A DNA stretch of 64,000 nt, taken from NCBI GenBank assembly GCA_002633005.1, contig NMRA01000098.1, forward strand, positions 229,712-293,711. The letters are read 5' to 3'. Shown piece after piece: positions 1 through 14,600 of the stretch (positions are counted from its first letter, which is position 1; every line of letters starts with the position of its first letter). The notes under the pieces were generated by a model that ran no database searches, was not told where the DNA came from, and worked only from the letters and a program-made list of their open reading frames with translations. The position numbers were made by a program, and so were the translations under genes. The stretch comes from Phoronis australis (Eukaryota > Phoronida > Phoronidae).

Positions 1-34
1 TGTGAGAAGGCTCTTGCGGTCCTGCTTTTTCCAG
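1..34 (-). CDS. ATP7: ATP7 exon 20 (partial): beginning of cytosolic C-terminal tail
   Basis: After the acceptor attcttttgcag, the frame required by exon 19 (phase 2) reads [12 protein letters not shown]. This resembles the LKCYKKPD start of the human ATP7B tail. The exon runs off the window start, so the tail and any sorting signals are not visible. Confidence 0.75.
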   Translation of the reverse strand, partial: MEKAGPQEPSH

Positions 35-3000
35 CTGCAAAAGAATACCGAACTTGAAGCGCTTGTAAGACACAATTTACTGTAGCAATACAAGCACAAA
101 ATGACCAGAAATAGCCCGTCATCATGACTGGGACAAATAGCCCGTCATCATGACTGGGCCGAATAGCCCGTCATCATGACTGGGCCGAATAGCCCGTCAT
201 CATGACTGGGCTGAATCCGAATTCATAGTCAGAGTAGTCTTTCCTCGTGACTGAGAATGAAGGGAAATTAAAACTAAGATGACTTTGACATTCTGCAATT
301 ACACTTTTGTCCCAGCAACAGATATAAACAGACATTTTTCCTGTTAACAGAATAAGCTTTCACGGCGGGAAAGTGATAATTTTTCAGATTTCTTTTGTCC
401 AGACTGTACTGTATGTCCATAAAAAGCTTAAACCATACAAGCTACCAAATAACTTTTTACTAAATGCATGTGGTCAACTTTAGTTATCGGCCTGTCACAT
501 CACTGTTCATTATTTCAAAACGAATAATCTTGTGTTCTGTGCTATGGGACATTCACATTTAGTCTCTGTTGACATTTTTTTTCCTATAGAATAATAGGTT
601 CTTCAAAGTCTCAATGCAATGAGATATGATCAAACAATAAGAAATTTGGAAATGTTTTCTTCCTTCTTACCACTGTTCTACATTCCATGTCTCTCACTGT
701 TGCATTTCAAACTCATATACAAAGCCAGACTGTCACTGAGAGAATCACAACCAGGGGTGCATTCTGTAGACCCACGAATTTTGCCAAAAAGCAAAACGAA
801 ATAAAATCATGTGAGTATTGCACCAACCTGTTCGAGACCTTACTAAAATAACCCAACACAATGGCGACCACTGAAGGATTATTTGGTCAAAATACTGAAT
901 TATAGGACAGACTTCATGAATTATGGGTCAAAAATCACTGTTAGCATACCACAAGAGTGAAGATTTTTCACTTTAAGTTCATAGCTAATGTCTTGGATTT
1001 ACGCAACATATTCCTGGACACAGCATGATCCAAGATTTGCACAGTATCAAAGCAAATGACAAAAGTAATAGCCAATATGCAGATCCAACATTTTGAAAGC
1101 CGTAGCCTCTGGTGCCACGGTGCACCTTGGGATATATCAGTAACCACTTTGCATTGTCCCGGCTGATAACGGTGGCCTGTAAACGTAGTGATGATTTAGC
1201 TGTTGTGTGGCTGGATGTTTTAATAACAACAAGAAACAGCAGCATCTGAAGTATTACGAGTTCCCAAAAATCCAGAGGCTAAAAACTTATTGGTGAAAAA
1301 CATTGGCAGAGCTTGAGATAAGGGCAAGTTTAGTGAGTTCGTCTTGTGCATAAACTTGTGCCTTTTTAAAAGCTGTGTACCCTCATATCAGAAGTGAGTC
1401 ATAGCCAATAACACTAAGGAGTGGTCAGGTTTATTTCAAATGGGGGTATCTGAAAAAGCTTTTGATTATACTGTCCCTTGCTTCGGTCGTCTGCTGAGCT
1501 TGTTCACACCAGACAACACTTTGGAAAAGTGCAGATCTGAAGCAAAGCTGAGTACTAATAATATCATAGTGAAAATAATCATTTTGTGTTTATTAAGCTA
1601 TTACTTGTCAGCAAGTTGGAGAGACATCCAGATACATGGTTTGGAAGGTCATTTAATTCAGTCATGTGGTAGATCGAGTAAAGTGATTCGTCTTCTAACG
1701 CTTTCAAGTTTTTGTCCTCTGGACGTGATTTTCTAGTGAACAACATCACTCAAAAGCCCGAAAAAATGTTAAACGCTTTAGCAGCATATCTACAAAATTT
1801 ATATGTAAGTGCAAATTAGGGTGAAAAGGGGTAAAAAAACTGTAAAACTAGTATTTGTCTTGCAACAATTTTGACGCCCTTTTTGCTTAATGCAGCAAAC
1901 GATTGAGCTCTGCTACGGTGCACGATTCAAAGCGCTTGTTTACAACAGCCCCAGCAACGTGACAAATTTTCTTCGTTCATCTTTGTTTATACAGTTCACG
2001 CACAGCATGTGAGAACACTTGGTTACTCCAGTCAATCCCAGTATGACAAGCACACTCCATTTCTGAATATGGGCTATTAGACAAAATACCATTTGCCTGG
2101 TCTTGATGGGTAATTTTGCTAGGAGTGATAACTATTAGGGCCACAAAATTGTGGTTGCAAAATGGCCAACTTTACTGTTAACTCCCCTACATTCTTGGTC
2201 ATCAGGGGAGACTACTCTGAGGATGAATTTAACTTCCACCTAACCGTCATGACGGGGAATTCTCAGTCATTTTTCTGAATACTTTTGTCTTGTACTGTAG
2301 TTCAGAAACAAACATTACTCAATCTATTACAAGAACAGATATCAAAGCATACAATCTGAAGGCCAGTCCATTATGCCACCCACTTCGCTCAAGTCCACAC
2401 ACGTCCTAGCTACAGGTCTATGCCATAACTTACAGTTTCAGAAACAGCGAGGACGTCACCACGGAAACACTCGAGGCTGCCATGGCAGCGGACGCCATCC
2501 ATGGTTGGAGCTGAAGCCCGATAGGCATGAAGACGCCAGCAGCGATGGGGATGCCGAGTAAGTTGTAGATGGTGGCGAAGCCAAAGTTGAGCCGGATGCG
2601 CCACACCGTCTTCTTGGAGAGGCTCATGGCCGCCACCACATCTAGCAGGTCATTCTGAAGGCAGACATGTACCACTTAATACATACAGCAAGACTAAGCA
2701 TCTATGCGAAATTCATGCAAAGGACTCCATCACAAAAGCAAAATTTGTCAAATTTACATTTTCCATCTTTTCGATGAACAGAAGAGCAAATTCAGAAAAC
2801 AAATCTTTTGTACGTAACGATCTCTATAGGTTAGGTATAGCAGACCCGATAAAGTTAGAGAAGACAGCAAAAAAGAAAATGGCAATTACCAAATGTGAAA
2901 CCACAGAATATTCACGAGGTACTACGTAGAGTGCATTATACAGTCACAGAATGAGCAAAAGGGACAACTTGCAATACATACATTTAACTTAAATGACAAC

Positions 3001-6000
3001 TTATCAAAAAATCCCAGTGCCATATTATCACACATATTCTCCACGAAGCAAACTTTTGATTACTAAGATCACTTGCCACTATAAAGTTGGTCATGACTTG
3101 TTCTTTACTCAGGTGGGACGTGATTTCTGGGTTTTGCAAAGTCCTAACCGTTCATTATTCCTTGAGATGACGCCTGGCGCATGAAATTACAGGCCGTGAT
3201 TATTAGCAAGATGTAGAGCTTGATCTCAAGCAATAACGAACTACCAGCTCTTTAAAAACCTTGAAATTGCCTAAAATACGACTAACAAGTATTTTGAGAC
3301 CAATTTGATAATGGCAATTGGTCTAAATCAAAATTCAGTTTTGTAACGAAAGGCAGGTTTACAGCTGCTTGCGTGTATAAAAACTGTGACATCACACGGT
3401 CACAAAGGAAGGTCACACTCCGACTCACTCTAATCAACACGACGTCTGCTGCTTCTACTGCCACGTCGGTGCCAGTTCCTATAGCTATGCCGACGTCGGC
3501 TTGTGCTAACGCAGGCGAGTCGTTGACCCCATCACCCACCATTGCGACCTTATACCCTTCTTGTTGGATCTGCTTCACTTTGGCTACTTTGTGCGATGGT
3601 AAGACCTCAGCAAACACCTTGTTAATACCGACCTAGATAGAAATTGTGGAAGACGTGATGGCACTGCTAAATACCAACATGAAACATAGCAACAAAAAAA
3701 TTTAGACAAACATGCCTTTCGGCAACTTATCCATTCACTGCTAACTCGTCTATAAGCAAATTTGTCGGATTGGGTTCTTGCCCGATATTGACCTCGTAAA
3801 TCCTAACTTTCATGAGGGATATCTACAGTTTAATGGTATCACAAGACCACAGGACAACACTGTCACCAAATACCGAACGAAAATAATTTGTTACTTTTGA
3901 AGAAACCTCTGTCACACAGAATTGGCTGATGGATGGAAGTGCAGTGGAAATGTCTTTACCTGTTTTGCTATGGCCTTGGCCGTTTTCACGTTGTCACCAG
4001 TGAGAAGTGCCACCTCCAGGCCCATCTTGCGTAGTGTGTATACAGCCAGGTGTGCCTCTGATTTGACCATGTCTGCCACAGCCAACATAGCAACCAAATG
4101 ACCTAAAGGGAGTGCGCAGGTTGTCAGTCAAGGAATACAATTAGCAAACATTTGTGTGTTCAAAAATGAAACCTTCAAATGAACTTGGGCGTGAAAATTA
4201 TGAAGTTACCTCATTTTTATCTCAGTTTGAATTTCCAGAGACCAGAGATCAACAAAATAGGTACACAGATACCAAGATTTTCTTCTTATTTTTTCTAACC
4301 ACTTAATAATAAATTATATATACTCGTCTTTGTCAATAAGTGTATCTTATGAAAGTAATGTGTACCCTTTGCGACCTGCTCTAAAGCAGACATACCAACA
4401 TATACCACCAGGAGCGTTCCTATACAGCACCAGGAGGGTTTCTATACACCAACTGGAGGGTCCCTATACACCACCAGGAGGGTCCCTATACACCATCAGG
4501 AGGGTCCTTATAGACTAAAAAACTGACCAAAGACATAGGGCAAAATCTAAAAGACAGTATAATCGAAGTATAACACCATTGGTAAATTTTAATTGGGTCA
4601 AATCTCGTGTACAAAAGTTTGGCATGCTTGGGCCAAGGTGAAATTGCTCTGAGAGCCTCGCATTCATAAATGTCTGAGGTCCGAATCTTACCATCAATTG
4701 CGCATAAGACGGCTGTGTGGCCCTTGTGTTCACACTCCGCCATTGTGTCGTCCACCTCATTCGTAATGTCAAACCCATTGCGACTCATCCACTCTCGGTT
4801 GCCAATCAGCACGTCATAGGTCTTAGACGCAGCAGCTCCAATATCTGCAGCAACGTATACATCTTAAACACAGCATTAACAACTATTATTCCACCTTTAC
4901 AACTTTTAAGAGACAGACAGTGCTTTAATGTTTCAATCTCAAACCATGAAATCAATAAAAATAATAAAATACAAAGAATGTACAAACATTTAGAAATCTT
5001 GGGCACATTTTATCTAAGGTCATAAGTGCGATCATGGTAGATAAGACAATTGCAGGCATGTTATTGCAATGGTGACTGTGCCTTTTTTGCAAAAGCAAAA
5101 CATTGCTTTCAAGTGACTGTAGTTCACACTTGAGTTAAAAGTCCAACTTCATAAATCACATTTTAACGAGTTGTTAGACAACAAACATTGATTAGAAACT
5201 CTCATTTTAGCTGCAACCAGTCTTAAGATCTTTGAGAGGACAGCCCCCAAGTATTCAAAAACAGTGTGTTAATATTACTGCGCTCATCACCTACCCGCCA
5301 ATATATCAGACGACGGCAAAACCTGCTGGTTCTCGTTCACGCCTGTCACTGTCACATGATAACTAGAGTTGCTTTCGCTGCGGTTCAACCCATTCATCAC
5401 GTGGTCGGACGCCTGGCTCATCATCGCCTCAATCCCACTGACCTTCACCTTCAGCCCACAACCGGGTACTGCCTGGAAGTCACTGGTTTTGCCCACTTTA
5501 TCCGTGTTCAGACGCTGTGACAGAAAGTAGTTCCCAACTAAATTGCAGTCAAGTGAAGTAGTGGCAACATTACATTGAATTAATTAATTTCAAGGCATTG
5601 TGAAATATGTGAGGGAAAAAATGTAAGAAATAAGAATTCAAAGCAGTTTCAAAACAGCCTTCTAAATACAGTGTTAAAGCAACTATAGGTACCAAAAAGT
5701 CATATTTTGAAAAAAATCTACTGACAGGAATATTAAAGCAGTGAGGCAGAAAAGTTAGGCATACTCATATGTCCTACAGTTAGTTCAAGAACTCCTCTTA
5801 TCAATCTTCTTTGGTTTTACATTTTCTAACAATTCTTCTTTTAGCATATTAAACATTTAACAAAACATTTAGCAAAATAACATGATAAGAAAGACCACTT
5901 CATTTTCAAACTTACTCACTACAAGCAATCTCGTCACATTCAAAAACCAAACAGAAGTGAGCTTTCAAACTACTTTTCACAAATGTTGACATGTGCTTAT

Positions 6001-8593
6001 TATACTCCATAAGTCACTATATGCGTCACTATGCCCATCATAAACTAATGAATGTACAATTGAAATTTACCTTCTTGACGTACTTTACAATGGCGGTGGC
6101 AATGGGGTGTTCACTGCTGGCCTCAGCAGTTCCTGCGATGGCCAACAGATGGCGGAACGTGCAGACACTGCCAGAGACAAACATGGCGATTTTGGACACC
6201 CGTGGCACCCCGTGTGTGATGGTACCTGTCTTGTCAAACACGATGCTCCGCACCTACAGAGCAAAAGAACAAAGCAATACTTCACTACTTTTAATTAATA
6301 ACAATTTCAAATTAAATGATTACAACTACTGTACATGGCAAGCTCACAATTATTAAACAAATTACACCAGAAATAAATAAAGGCAAAACGACACTGACTA
6401 CAATGCCATGATGAAGAAACATCATGATGACTAAGCGCAAGCCGAATTTCTAATAGGAAGGAGAATTCACCTCCAGAGACAACATGTTGAGTCATGATCA
6501 GGGTCTGACATCCAGTCTTTGTACTCAAAATTGAGCTCCAAATTATTTTTGGTATTTTCCGCTTTACCATTGTACAAACCCATAGTAAGTGTCCATTACC
6601 ATAAGCTCAAGTATGATGCACTGTATTATGGGTTACACAGATTAGTTTCTGGTGCATGCTTGCACTCAATGACAGCTAGATTTCCCATTCAGAAACGAAC
6701 TTCTACCTTTAATGCTGGGGTCATCAAATGCAAACTAGCATCACACAGTCACCCACATAAACCAAAATGTTCTCAAGCATGTAGTAATAGACACTATCTT
6801 CGAGTACACACTAAAGCAGACTTGAAAATTTTTAAAATAATCTTAAGTATGATTTTGAATACAAAAATCAGATTCCGATTCCCGCAAAACAGAACTACAT
6901 CCGATTATTTGCGGCACATTTTGCAATAATTATTACAATTAATGTATCGTGCAATCCTTTTCAAGGATTTCACGCCCTTGATGAGAATCCCTTTGGCAGC
7001 TTAGATCACAACCACTACAATAGTAAGAGCATGTTTAAAATACACTGTAAACAAAACACGCTAACACCTACCTTGTGAGCACTCTCTAATGGCTCACCCC
7101 CCTTGATGAGTATCCCATTGGTAGCTCCCACCCCGGTGCCTACCATTACCGCTGTGGGAGTGGCAAGTCCCAGGGAGCATGGGCAGGCTATAGCCAGAAC
7201 AGTGATGGCGAATTTGAAAGCGTGCTCGAAGACAACTTCATACTGGTTCATGTGATCTGTCTCCTATGAAAAGGCATAAACATGAGGAGTGATTAAGAGT
7301 CAATTCAATCAGGATGATGATGAAACCAATGGAGAAGCTGTTACCAACACTGCAGACAAAAGGAATGAATAAGGCGGATAGATCCGTAACAATAAAGTTT
7401 TTGACTATAGCTACCCTATTCCATGGAATAACACAAATAAAGATACACAATGAACGCAGGCCAGCAATAAACATGAATGGCATGATTACACCCACACATG
7501 GTGGCTGCACGACTACTTTTAAACCTAAAACGTTTTAATATGAGCATTTCTCTACTTACATCCCATGTGGGGTCGACTAATTTAACATCAACCAGACCAA
7601 TGATAGACCAGACGATCAGCGTGGCGGTTGACAGGCCACAGACGACAGGAACAAAGTAGCCCGCGATCTTGTCAGCAAGCTGTTGAATAGGTGCCTAGAA
7701 CAGAGATGAGTAAAAAAAGTTTTGTACAGTTGTAGTGTCATGGTATCTTCAGAATTACCGTATTCGCCCTAATAAGTGCCCAGGCACTTACAAAAATTTG
7801 TTTCGGGGGGGCTCTTATTGTAACGTAAAGCGGTTAAAACCCAGTCTTCGAAAAGGGTGAAATTGGAAGCTAGGATGTATCTCTAACCTACGACAGATTT
7901 TATTCAAAACTGTGGTGCATTGCTATCAAATTTCATTGTTGAATATTATCATAATCATTTTACAGAAAATTATGCTGAAATTCCAAGGCAAACATCACTG
8001 CCTTGCGAACGTCGATATGTCAGCATGAATNGTTGAATAGGTGCCTAGAACAGAGATGAGTAAAAAAAGTTTTGTACAGTAGTGTCATGGTATCTTCAGA
8101 ATTACCGTATTCGCCCTAATAAGTGCCCAGGCACTTACAAAAATTTGTTTCGGGGGGGGGCTCTTATTGTAACGTAAAGCGGTTAAAACCCAGTCTTCGA
8201 AAAGGGTGAAATTGGAAGCTAGGATGTATCTCTAACCTACGACAGATTTTATTCAAAACTGTGGTGCATTGCTATCAAATTTCATTGTTGAATATTATCA
8301 TAATCATTTTACAGAAAATTATGCTGAAATTCCAAGGCAAACATCACTGCCTTGCGAACGTCGATATGTCAGCATGAATAAAAATAGTTTCGACTCAATA
8401 AATTACTTGAAATTCTCACTTAAGTTTTCCAAACAGGGTCCCTAAGATTTTTAAGTTCCTGCAGAGTCGGGATTAACAGCAAGTTAAGCTCAAATCTGCG
8501 CGAGGTCGTACCCCACAACACAAGAAAAATCTCTCGACGAACACACAATGTTGTTGTTGTGTGACGTCTGTGTGTGTGTGTGTGTGTGTGTAT

Positions 8594-8630
<37 letters not shown>

Positions 8631-11600
8631 CCTGTGTGTGAGTGAGCGAATGCATGCATGTCATCAGTGTTCATTTGTCATTTTGTGTTTGATTTTACTT
8701 TATTTCCATTTTTGTTGATAAAGGAAGTTGTTACATCCGAAAATTTCAAATTTCAGTTGATCCATTCTTGTTGTTTTATTTACCGATTTATATTCTTCAG
8801 AGTAAGTGCAATGTAACAATCTAGGTGTGCATTGCAATTAAAGAACACAAGCAGTAACGCAGAAGGTGTTATATTTAGGACTTGTTAGTCTCGTCTATTA
8901 TTAAAATGTCTTGGTAAGGCTGATATATACTAATGTCATGGCACACCAATTATGAATGAATTAAACAGTTTAAAATTAAACAATTCCTCTTAAAAATAAC
9001 GCAACAGTTTTTCACAGCATTAGAAACTTTCAGAAATCAGTGCCAAGTTATTTCTTGCCGATGCTATGCCACCCATAATTTCATGAGTAGTATCGAAGAC
9101 TGGTACTCAAAGTTTGCCATTCAGCTGACGACTTGCGGTTTTCACGCGTTTAAAGAAATTTGGAATCCTGTTCAGGAAGAATTGGAAATTATGTGAATGA
9201 TTCAATCCCGTTGACAAGTACACTGTGTCTGTTCTGAAAGACCAGACCACAGTGGGACACGTTCCTCACGAAATCAGCAAAACTTTTACATTATTTTTGA
9301 AGCATGGAGGAAGTTTGAAGTGCATAGTCACGGCTAAATACCGACATAGTGGCGACATTGGTGGTTTAGAAATTCCAAGCACAATGATTTTTTCAGGACT
9401 GTCGGATCTTGTTCACAAATTGAAGACGTTACTGTAGAATTTCAGGACTGCAGGTAAGACATTTTTCACATATACACCTTCACGGGCTGGGCGCTTATTT
9501 CAGCGAAGTCTGAATATGCGTGGGGGTCCTTATAGGGGCATGGGTGCTTATTAGGGCAAATACGATAGTCAAGTGGCCAAGTTTTTAAACAGACTGTTTA
9601 CTACAAACAGTGTCTGACCTTTCTCTGACAGGAAGTCTTACAGTATTTTGTCAACAATTTAAGAACATGAGGCACTTTATAGTGAAGTACAGTTGTTTGT
9701 TTTAATGGTGCTTCGGTCGTTCAGGGATTTGAAAAGAAGATGTTTAAATGTAACAGAGCAAATCTCCAGTGAACACCAAAATGTGTATTTCACACCTTAA
9801 CGCATAGCGTTCAGTTACATGACATATGCGAGCGTTTTAATCACACACTGCATAATCTGTTGAAAACTTTGCCAATAGATCACAAGCGTAAATGGCCGGC
9901 GTATGTGCATGATCTGGTGATGTCGTATAATTCTACTCCACACAGCACTACTAAGTACTCTCCGTTTTCTTGTTTTTTGGCAGGGAACCGAAATTTCCTT
10001 CAGATTTTCTCTGTATTTTGATGCAACGAATCTGGCAGATGGTTGCACAGACGAGTAATAAAGTTGTGAGCAGCTAAAATGAAATACACTTGGCAGCGTG
10101 CTCAGTATTTTACCGACACTTTGAATGATAGGAATAAAGCTAGAAATGATACCCGTGTGTTTACCCAATCATTTTCGGTTGGTGCAATGGTATTTTTGAG
10201 AGATCACAGTATCATGGGGAGGAATAAAATTCAGAATGTGTTTGTTTCAATTCCTTATCGTATTGTCTGGGAGAAACAGTGTATATTCTGTGAGGGCGGC
10301 AGATGGTGCTGGATCCATAAATCTGTGAATAGGTCGGAGATCTTGGATGGTAAGGACATCGTAGGTCTCAAATTTTTTCTCCTGCTGCTGCTGTTCTGAG
10401 CACGCTAAGTGTTGCCATGCTGGAAGTGGGATTTACATTGTGATGTCTGTGATATGAGGAGACTGAATGTTTCCCATTATCCTTCAATTCACAGCGCTTT
10501 GTTTTGCATATTGTATGTTAATGATGTCGAGATGTCAGTAAGTGTACTTCGTTTATTGTTATGCTTATTTAGTTGCTATTATTAATTTATTCTTATGCTT
10601 AATGTCTTTGTTGCGTCTCAGTGCGCTGTATAGCCTTTGTTACGTGACTGTATGTGTCGGGCACTTAGCTAGCGACAGGTCTCGGAGAAGGGTGCTTCCT
10701 ACTTTGGCCTAAATGGAATTGAGCGCATGTCATGTGCAACCGAAATGAAATGTAAGTGTTAAGTTGAAATACACATTTTGGTGTTTACTGGAGATTTGCT
10801 TTGTTACAAAATTAAAGCAGTGTTTTGGATGTGCATCAAGTATTAGGAGATACCTCAGTTATACTATGTAAACAATATTATGAAATACCTTGGTTACACT
10901 TTGTAAGCAAATACCAGCAGGTACCGCACACGGACACACACATGCACACACACACACACATATACCTCACTATAGCATAAAGCATATGACACAGTCTCAG
11001 CAAATGCCACGGTCGTAGTTGCTGTTCAAGATTTATGCCTCCCTGCTCAAAGTGACTTCTTCAAAGTGACTTTTTCAGTGTGGTACTCTTTGACCTGTGC
11101 CTCTTTTTCAAAATGAAATACCCCCTTGCTTAACGCAACACACCCCTTTGCTCAAAGCGCGACTCTCTTCTTACCTTAGAAGTCTGAGCTTCCTCCACCA
11201 GGCGGACAATTTGAGAGAGGGCACTGTCAGCACCCACGTGGGTTGCCTTGATTAGTAACATGCCGTTCTGGTTGATAGAACCACCAATAACAGATGAACC
11301 TGGATAAGAGAACTCATTTGTTAATGGACACGCACAAGAGTATTATGTATTGTATACCTAACAGTACACAATGACGATATTGTTGTCTATAGTCAGGTGC
11401 AAGCATTATATAATCATTTAAACGAGAATGAAATTGATTCTCAGAAATCCTTAAACAAGCTCAGTATTGGTTGGATTAAAAAATTACTTAAATCCTAGAC
11501 AACACGTACATTCATTATCTTTATTGTTGATGGTGGAGACAACATCAATCAAGACAGAATTGTAACACACAATGATTGGTTAATCCGTGATCAAGTCACA

Positions 11601-14600
11601 AAGCCTGACATCTTTAGGTGACTTGCGAGACTTACATGAAACCCACTGAACAGAAATCACTGGATTTAATTTTACAAGTAGAGAACAAACAAAAATTTCA
11701 TTGTAAATACTCACAATTACTAGTTTAACATGAACAGTCAACATACCTGGCTTCTTGGAAACGGGCATTGATTCGCCAGTGATCAAGGACTCATCACACA
11801 TAGAGTGTCCGTCAACGACACGAGCGTCTACAGGTACTTTCTCACCCGGAACAACCTGGAAAATACAATAGGTCAAATATAATAAGGTCAAATACTTTTG
11901 GAACCACATATCCCAATAAAGATCTGGTCAATGAGATGTCACGCATATTGTGCAAATGGTCTGTATAAGCCGAACTTATCTAAACGCTAGGCAATACTTT
12001 ATTTCATAACATCTAGCGACAAAAACTCTATTATAATCCAGTAAATAGCAACGAAATTCCCTTTTAATCACTGTCGAGACAAAGTAGGTGGAAACATGTT
12101 TTATAATGGTCATGTCTTACAAAAAGGCCAAACAAACAAAACATTGCATAGCACCACATCCGCAACAATAGACAGGATTAGACCGGCAGCCCAGAGCACT
12201 TAGCATAGATGAACGAGGTACCAACATCTGACCACGGGAGCATTTAAAGTCCACCTCAGTATGTACAGAAATGGACGTCTGCCGTTGTCTACACTCTGGG
12301 TGTGACCCCTGGGGGCCTTACAAACAGTCCAAAAAATGAGCTAGACTAGATATTCGAGGTACCAACCAAAACTGATTTTTAACGAATAATAGTACCGCAC
12401 TGAACACCGAATGACCCATGACAGACAAATTGCACTCTGGAATGGGTCCGGCAGAAACCAAAAAAGGACCCCCCAAAAATGAGCTAGCACATACATTCGA
12501 GGTACCACACAAAACCAATTCCATATGATTCAATACATGTCACAGATCACTAAAACCCCTATGACAGACAAATTACACTCTGGGTTGTGCCCGGCAGAAA
12601 CCCCTAAAAATCTCAACCATGGTATGCCATCAAAAATTTGAGCTAGACTAGATTTTCGAGGTACCGGCCAAAACTGATTTTAAACGAACAATAGTACCGC
12701 ACTGAACACCAAATGACCCATGACAGACAAATTGCACTCTGGAATGGGTCCGGCAGAAACCAAAAAAGGACCCCCCAAAAATGAGCTAGCACATACATTC
12801 GAGNNNNNNNNNNNNNNNNNNNNNNNNNNNNNNNNNNNNNNNNNNNNNNNNNNNNNNNNNNNNNNNNNNNNNNNNNNNNNNNNNNNNNNNNNNNNNNNNN
12901 NNNNNNNNNNNNNNNNNNNNNNNNNNNNNNNNNNNNNNNNATAAATACACTTCCTAAATTAAGTAAAGATCCTGCGAACGGTTTAGGAGATACAGCCATA
13001 GGCGCAAAAAACTGCCACTAGGAGGCGCCACAGTAGTCGAAATCGTCGGAAAATCATCGTCAACCGTCCTCTACATAGTAAGCACATACATGCCAATTTT
13101 CACAATCATCCTTTGAGCGGTTTGGTTGATAGAGGGGTGGAAGCACAAAAACAGACTCGAAAACACTAAAAATGGCCACTAGGTGGCGCAAACTATGTCG
13201 AATCCATCTGAAAACGGCAGGATAGCGTCATCTCACTACTAGGTGCCTACATACCAAATTTCAAGAAAATCCGTTCAGGACTTTTGAAGATACAAAGGTA
13301 AGCGTAAAAAACTTAAATTGCCACTAGGGGGCACACCGGTAGTCGGATCCGTCCGAAAGTTCGCACATGCCGTCCCATTCATGAATGGAACATATGTGCC
13401 AAATTTCATGAACGTATGTCAAAGGGTTTTGGAGATAGAGCAGCGGACGCCGGACGCCAGACGCCGGACGCCGGACGGACGCCGCCCGGACGGACGGACG
13501 GACGGACGGACGGACGGACGGACGGACAGAGATGACGGCATAATGCGTCCACATATAAATATGTGGGCGCATAATAATCCAGTAAATAGCAACAAAATTC
13601 CCTTCTAATCACTGTCGAGACAAAGTAGGTGGAAACATGTTTTATACTGGTCATGTCTTACAAAAAGGCCAAACAAACAAAACATTGCATAGCACCATAT
13701 CCATAACAATAGACAGGATTGCCCTCCTTACACAGACCAACTGACCTTGAGAATGTCTCCCCGCTGCACGAGCTCCACATTAATCTTTTTCTCCTTTAAG
13801 ATGTTGCCTTCCTTGTCTACGTCCACGAGAAGCGCCTCGGTGGCTTGAAGTGACATCAGTTTAGTAAGAGCCTCGGATGTCTTACCCTGCAAGATAAGAG
13901 GGGACTGTGAACAAAGTGAAGGACACAGTGTCTTACCCTGCAAGATAAGAAGGACTGAGAACAAAGTGAAGCATACAGTGTCTTACCCTGCAAGATAAGA
14001 GGGGACTGTGAACAAAGTGAAGGACACAGTGTCTTACCCTGCAAGATAAGAAGGACTGAGAACAAAGTGAAGCATACAGTGTCTTACCCTGTGAGATAAG
14101 AGGGGACTGTGAACAAAGTGAAGGACACAGTGTCTTACCCTGCAAGATAAGAGGGGACTGAGAACAAAGTGAAGGACACAGTGTCTTACCCTGCAAGATA
14201 AGAGGAGACTGAGAACCAAAGTGGAGGATACAGGAAAAACACAAAATATCAACTAATTGTCAGTTTTGGACATTTTTAGAATTTAGAAATTCCAAGATAG
14301 GAGAGTTTGGATCCGAGCTAAAATTCAACAGTTGCAAGAGTAATGCCAGATTTACCCTGGAAGACAGGCAGATAGTTTACTTACGTTTAATACAACTGAA
14401 TTGGAAGGGCACTGAGGTATACCTGACTGCATTGCCAATGGTGATTTACCCAAATGAAAAACAAGTACTAATTATGCAAAATGAATTTTTTTTTGCTGAC
14501 AACAAAAGATACACTTAGCAGACAGTTAGTTGGCAATCAATTAGAACTCACTGAAAACGAAACAATTTATTCACCATTAATATACCAAAACTATACAATA

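Larger units (their letters stand above)
2655..7559 (-). other. ATP7 introns between exons 12 and 19
   Basis: The stretches 2655-3428, 3633-3959, 4103-4691, 4845-5294, 5515-6070, 6254-7071 and 7264-7559 are introns. Apart from a minisatellite at 4405-4512, I see no genes or clear mobile elements in them. Confidence 0.7.
7756..9567 (+). mobile_element. TIR transposon copy 1 with HIRAN-like remnant
   Basis: The left end reads CCGTATTCGCCCTAATAAG and the right end is its approximate inverse (CTTATTAGGGCAAATACGAT). A second copy with the same ends and interior lies at 31836-32912. The true length is about 1.45 kb once the single-N overlap is removed. It holds a (TG)n microsatellite and, near the right end, a decayed reading frame at 9225-9437. 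Superfamily not assigned. Confidence 0.75.
12036..13722. repeat. 146-bp direct repeat framing a repeat block in ATP7 intron 9
   Basis: 12036-12181 and 13577-13722 are the same intron sequence with a handful of differences (both run from AATCCAGTAAATAGCAAC to AACAATAGACAGGATT). Between them lie a satellite, an assembly gap and a pearl-like repeat. The repeat block either inserted with duplication of flanking intron, or two haplotypes were stitched together. Confidence 0.8.

Noticed and set aside
110-213. CRISPR-like array
   Set aside because: Direct head-to-tail 26-bp copies with no spacers in a eukaryotic intron.
8420-8674. His/Thr-rich minus-strand frames
   Set aside because: Translation of the (TG)n microsatellite.
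13324-13654. Frames with PSVRPSVRP repeats
   Set aside because: Translation of the (GACG)n microsatellite of the pearl-like element.
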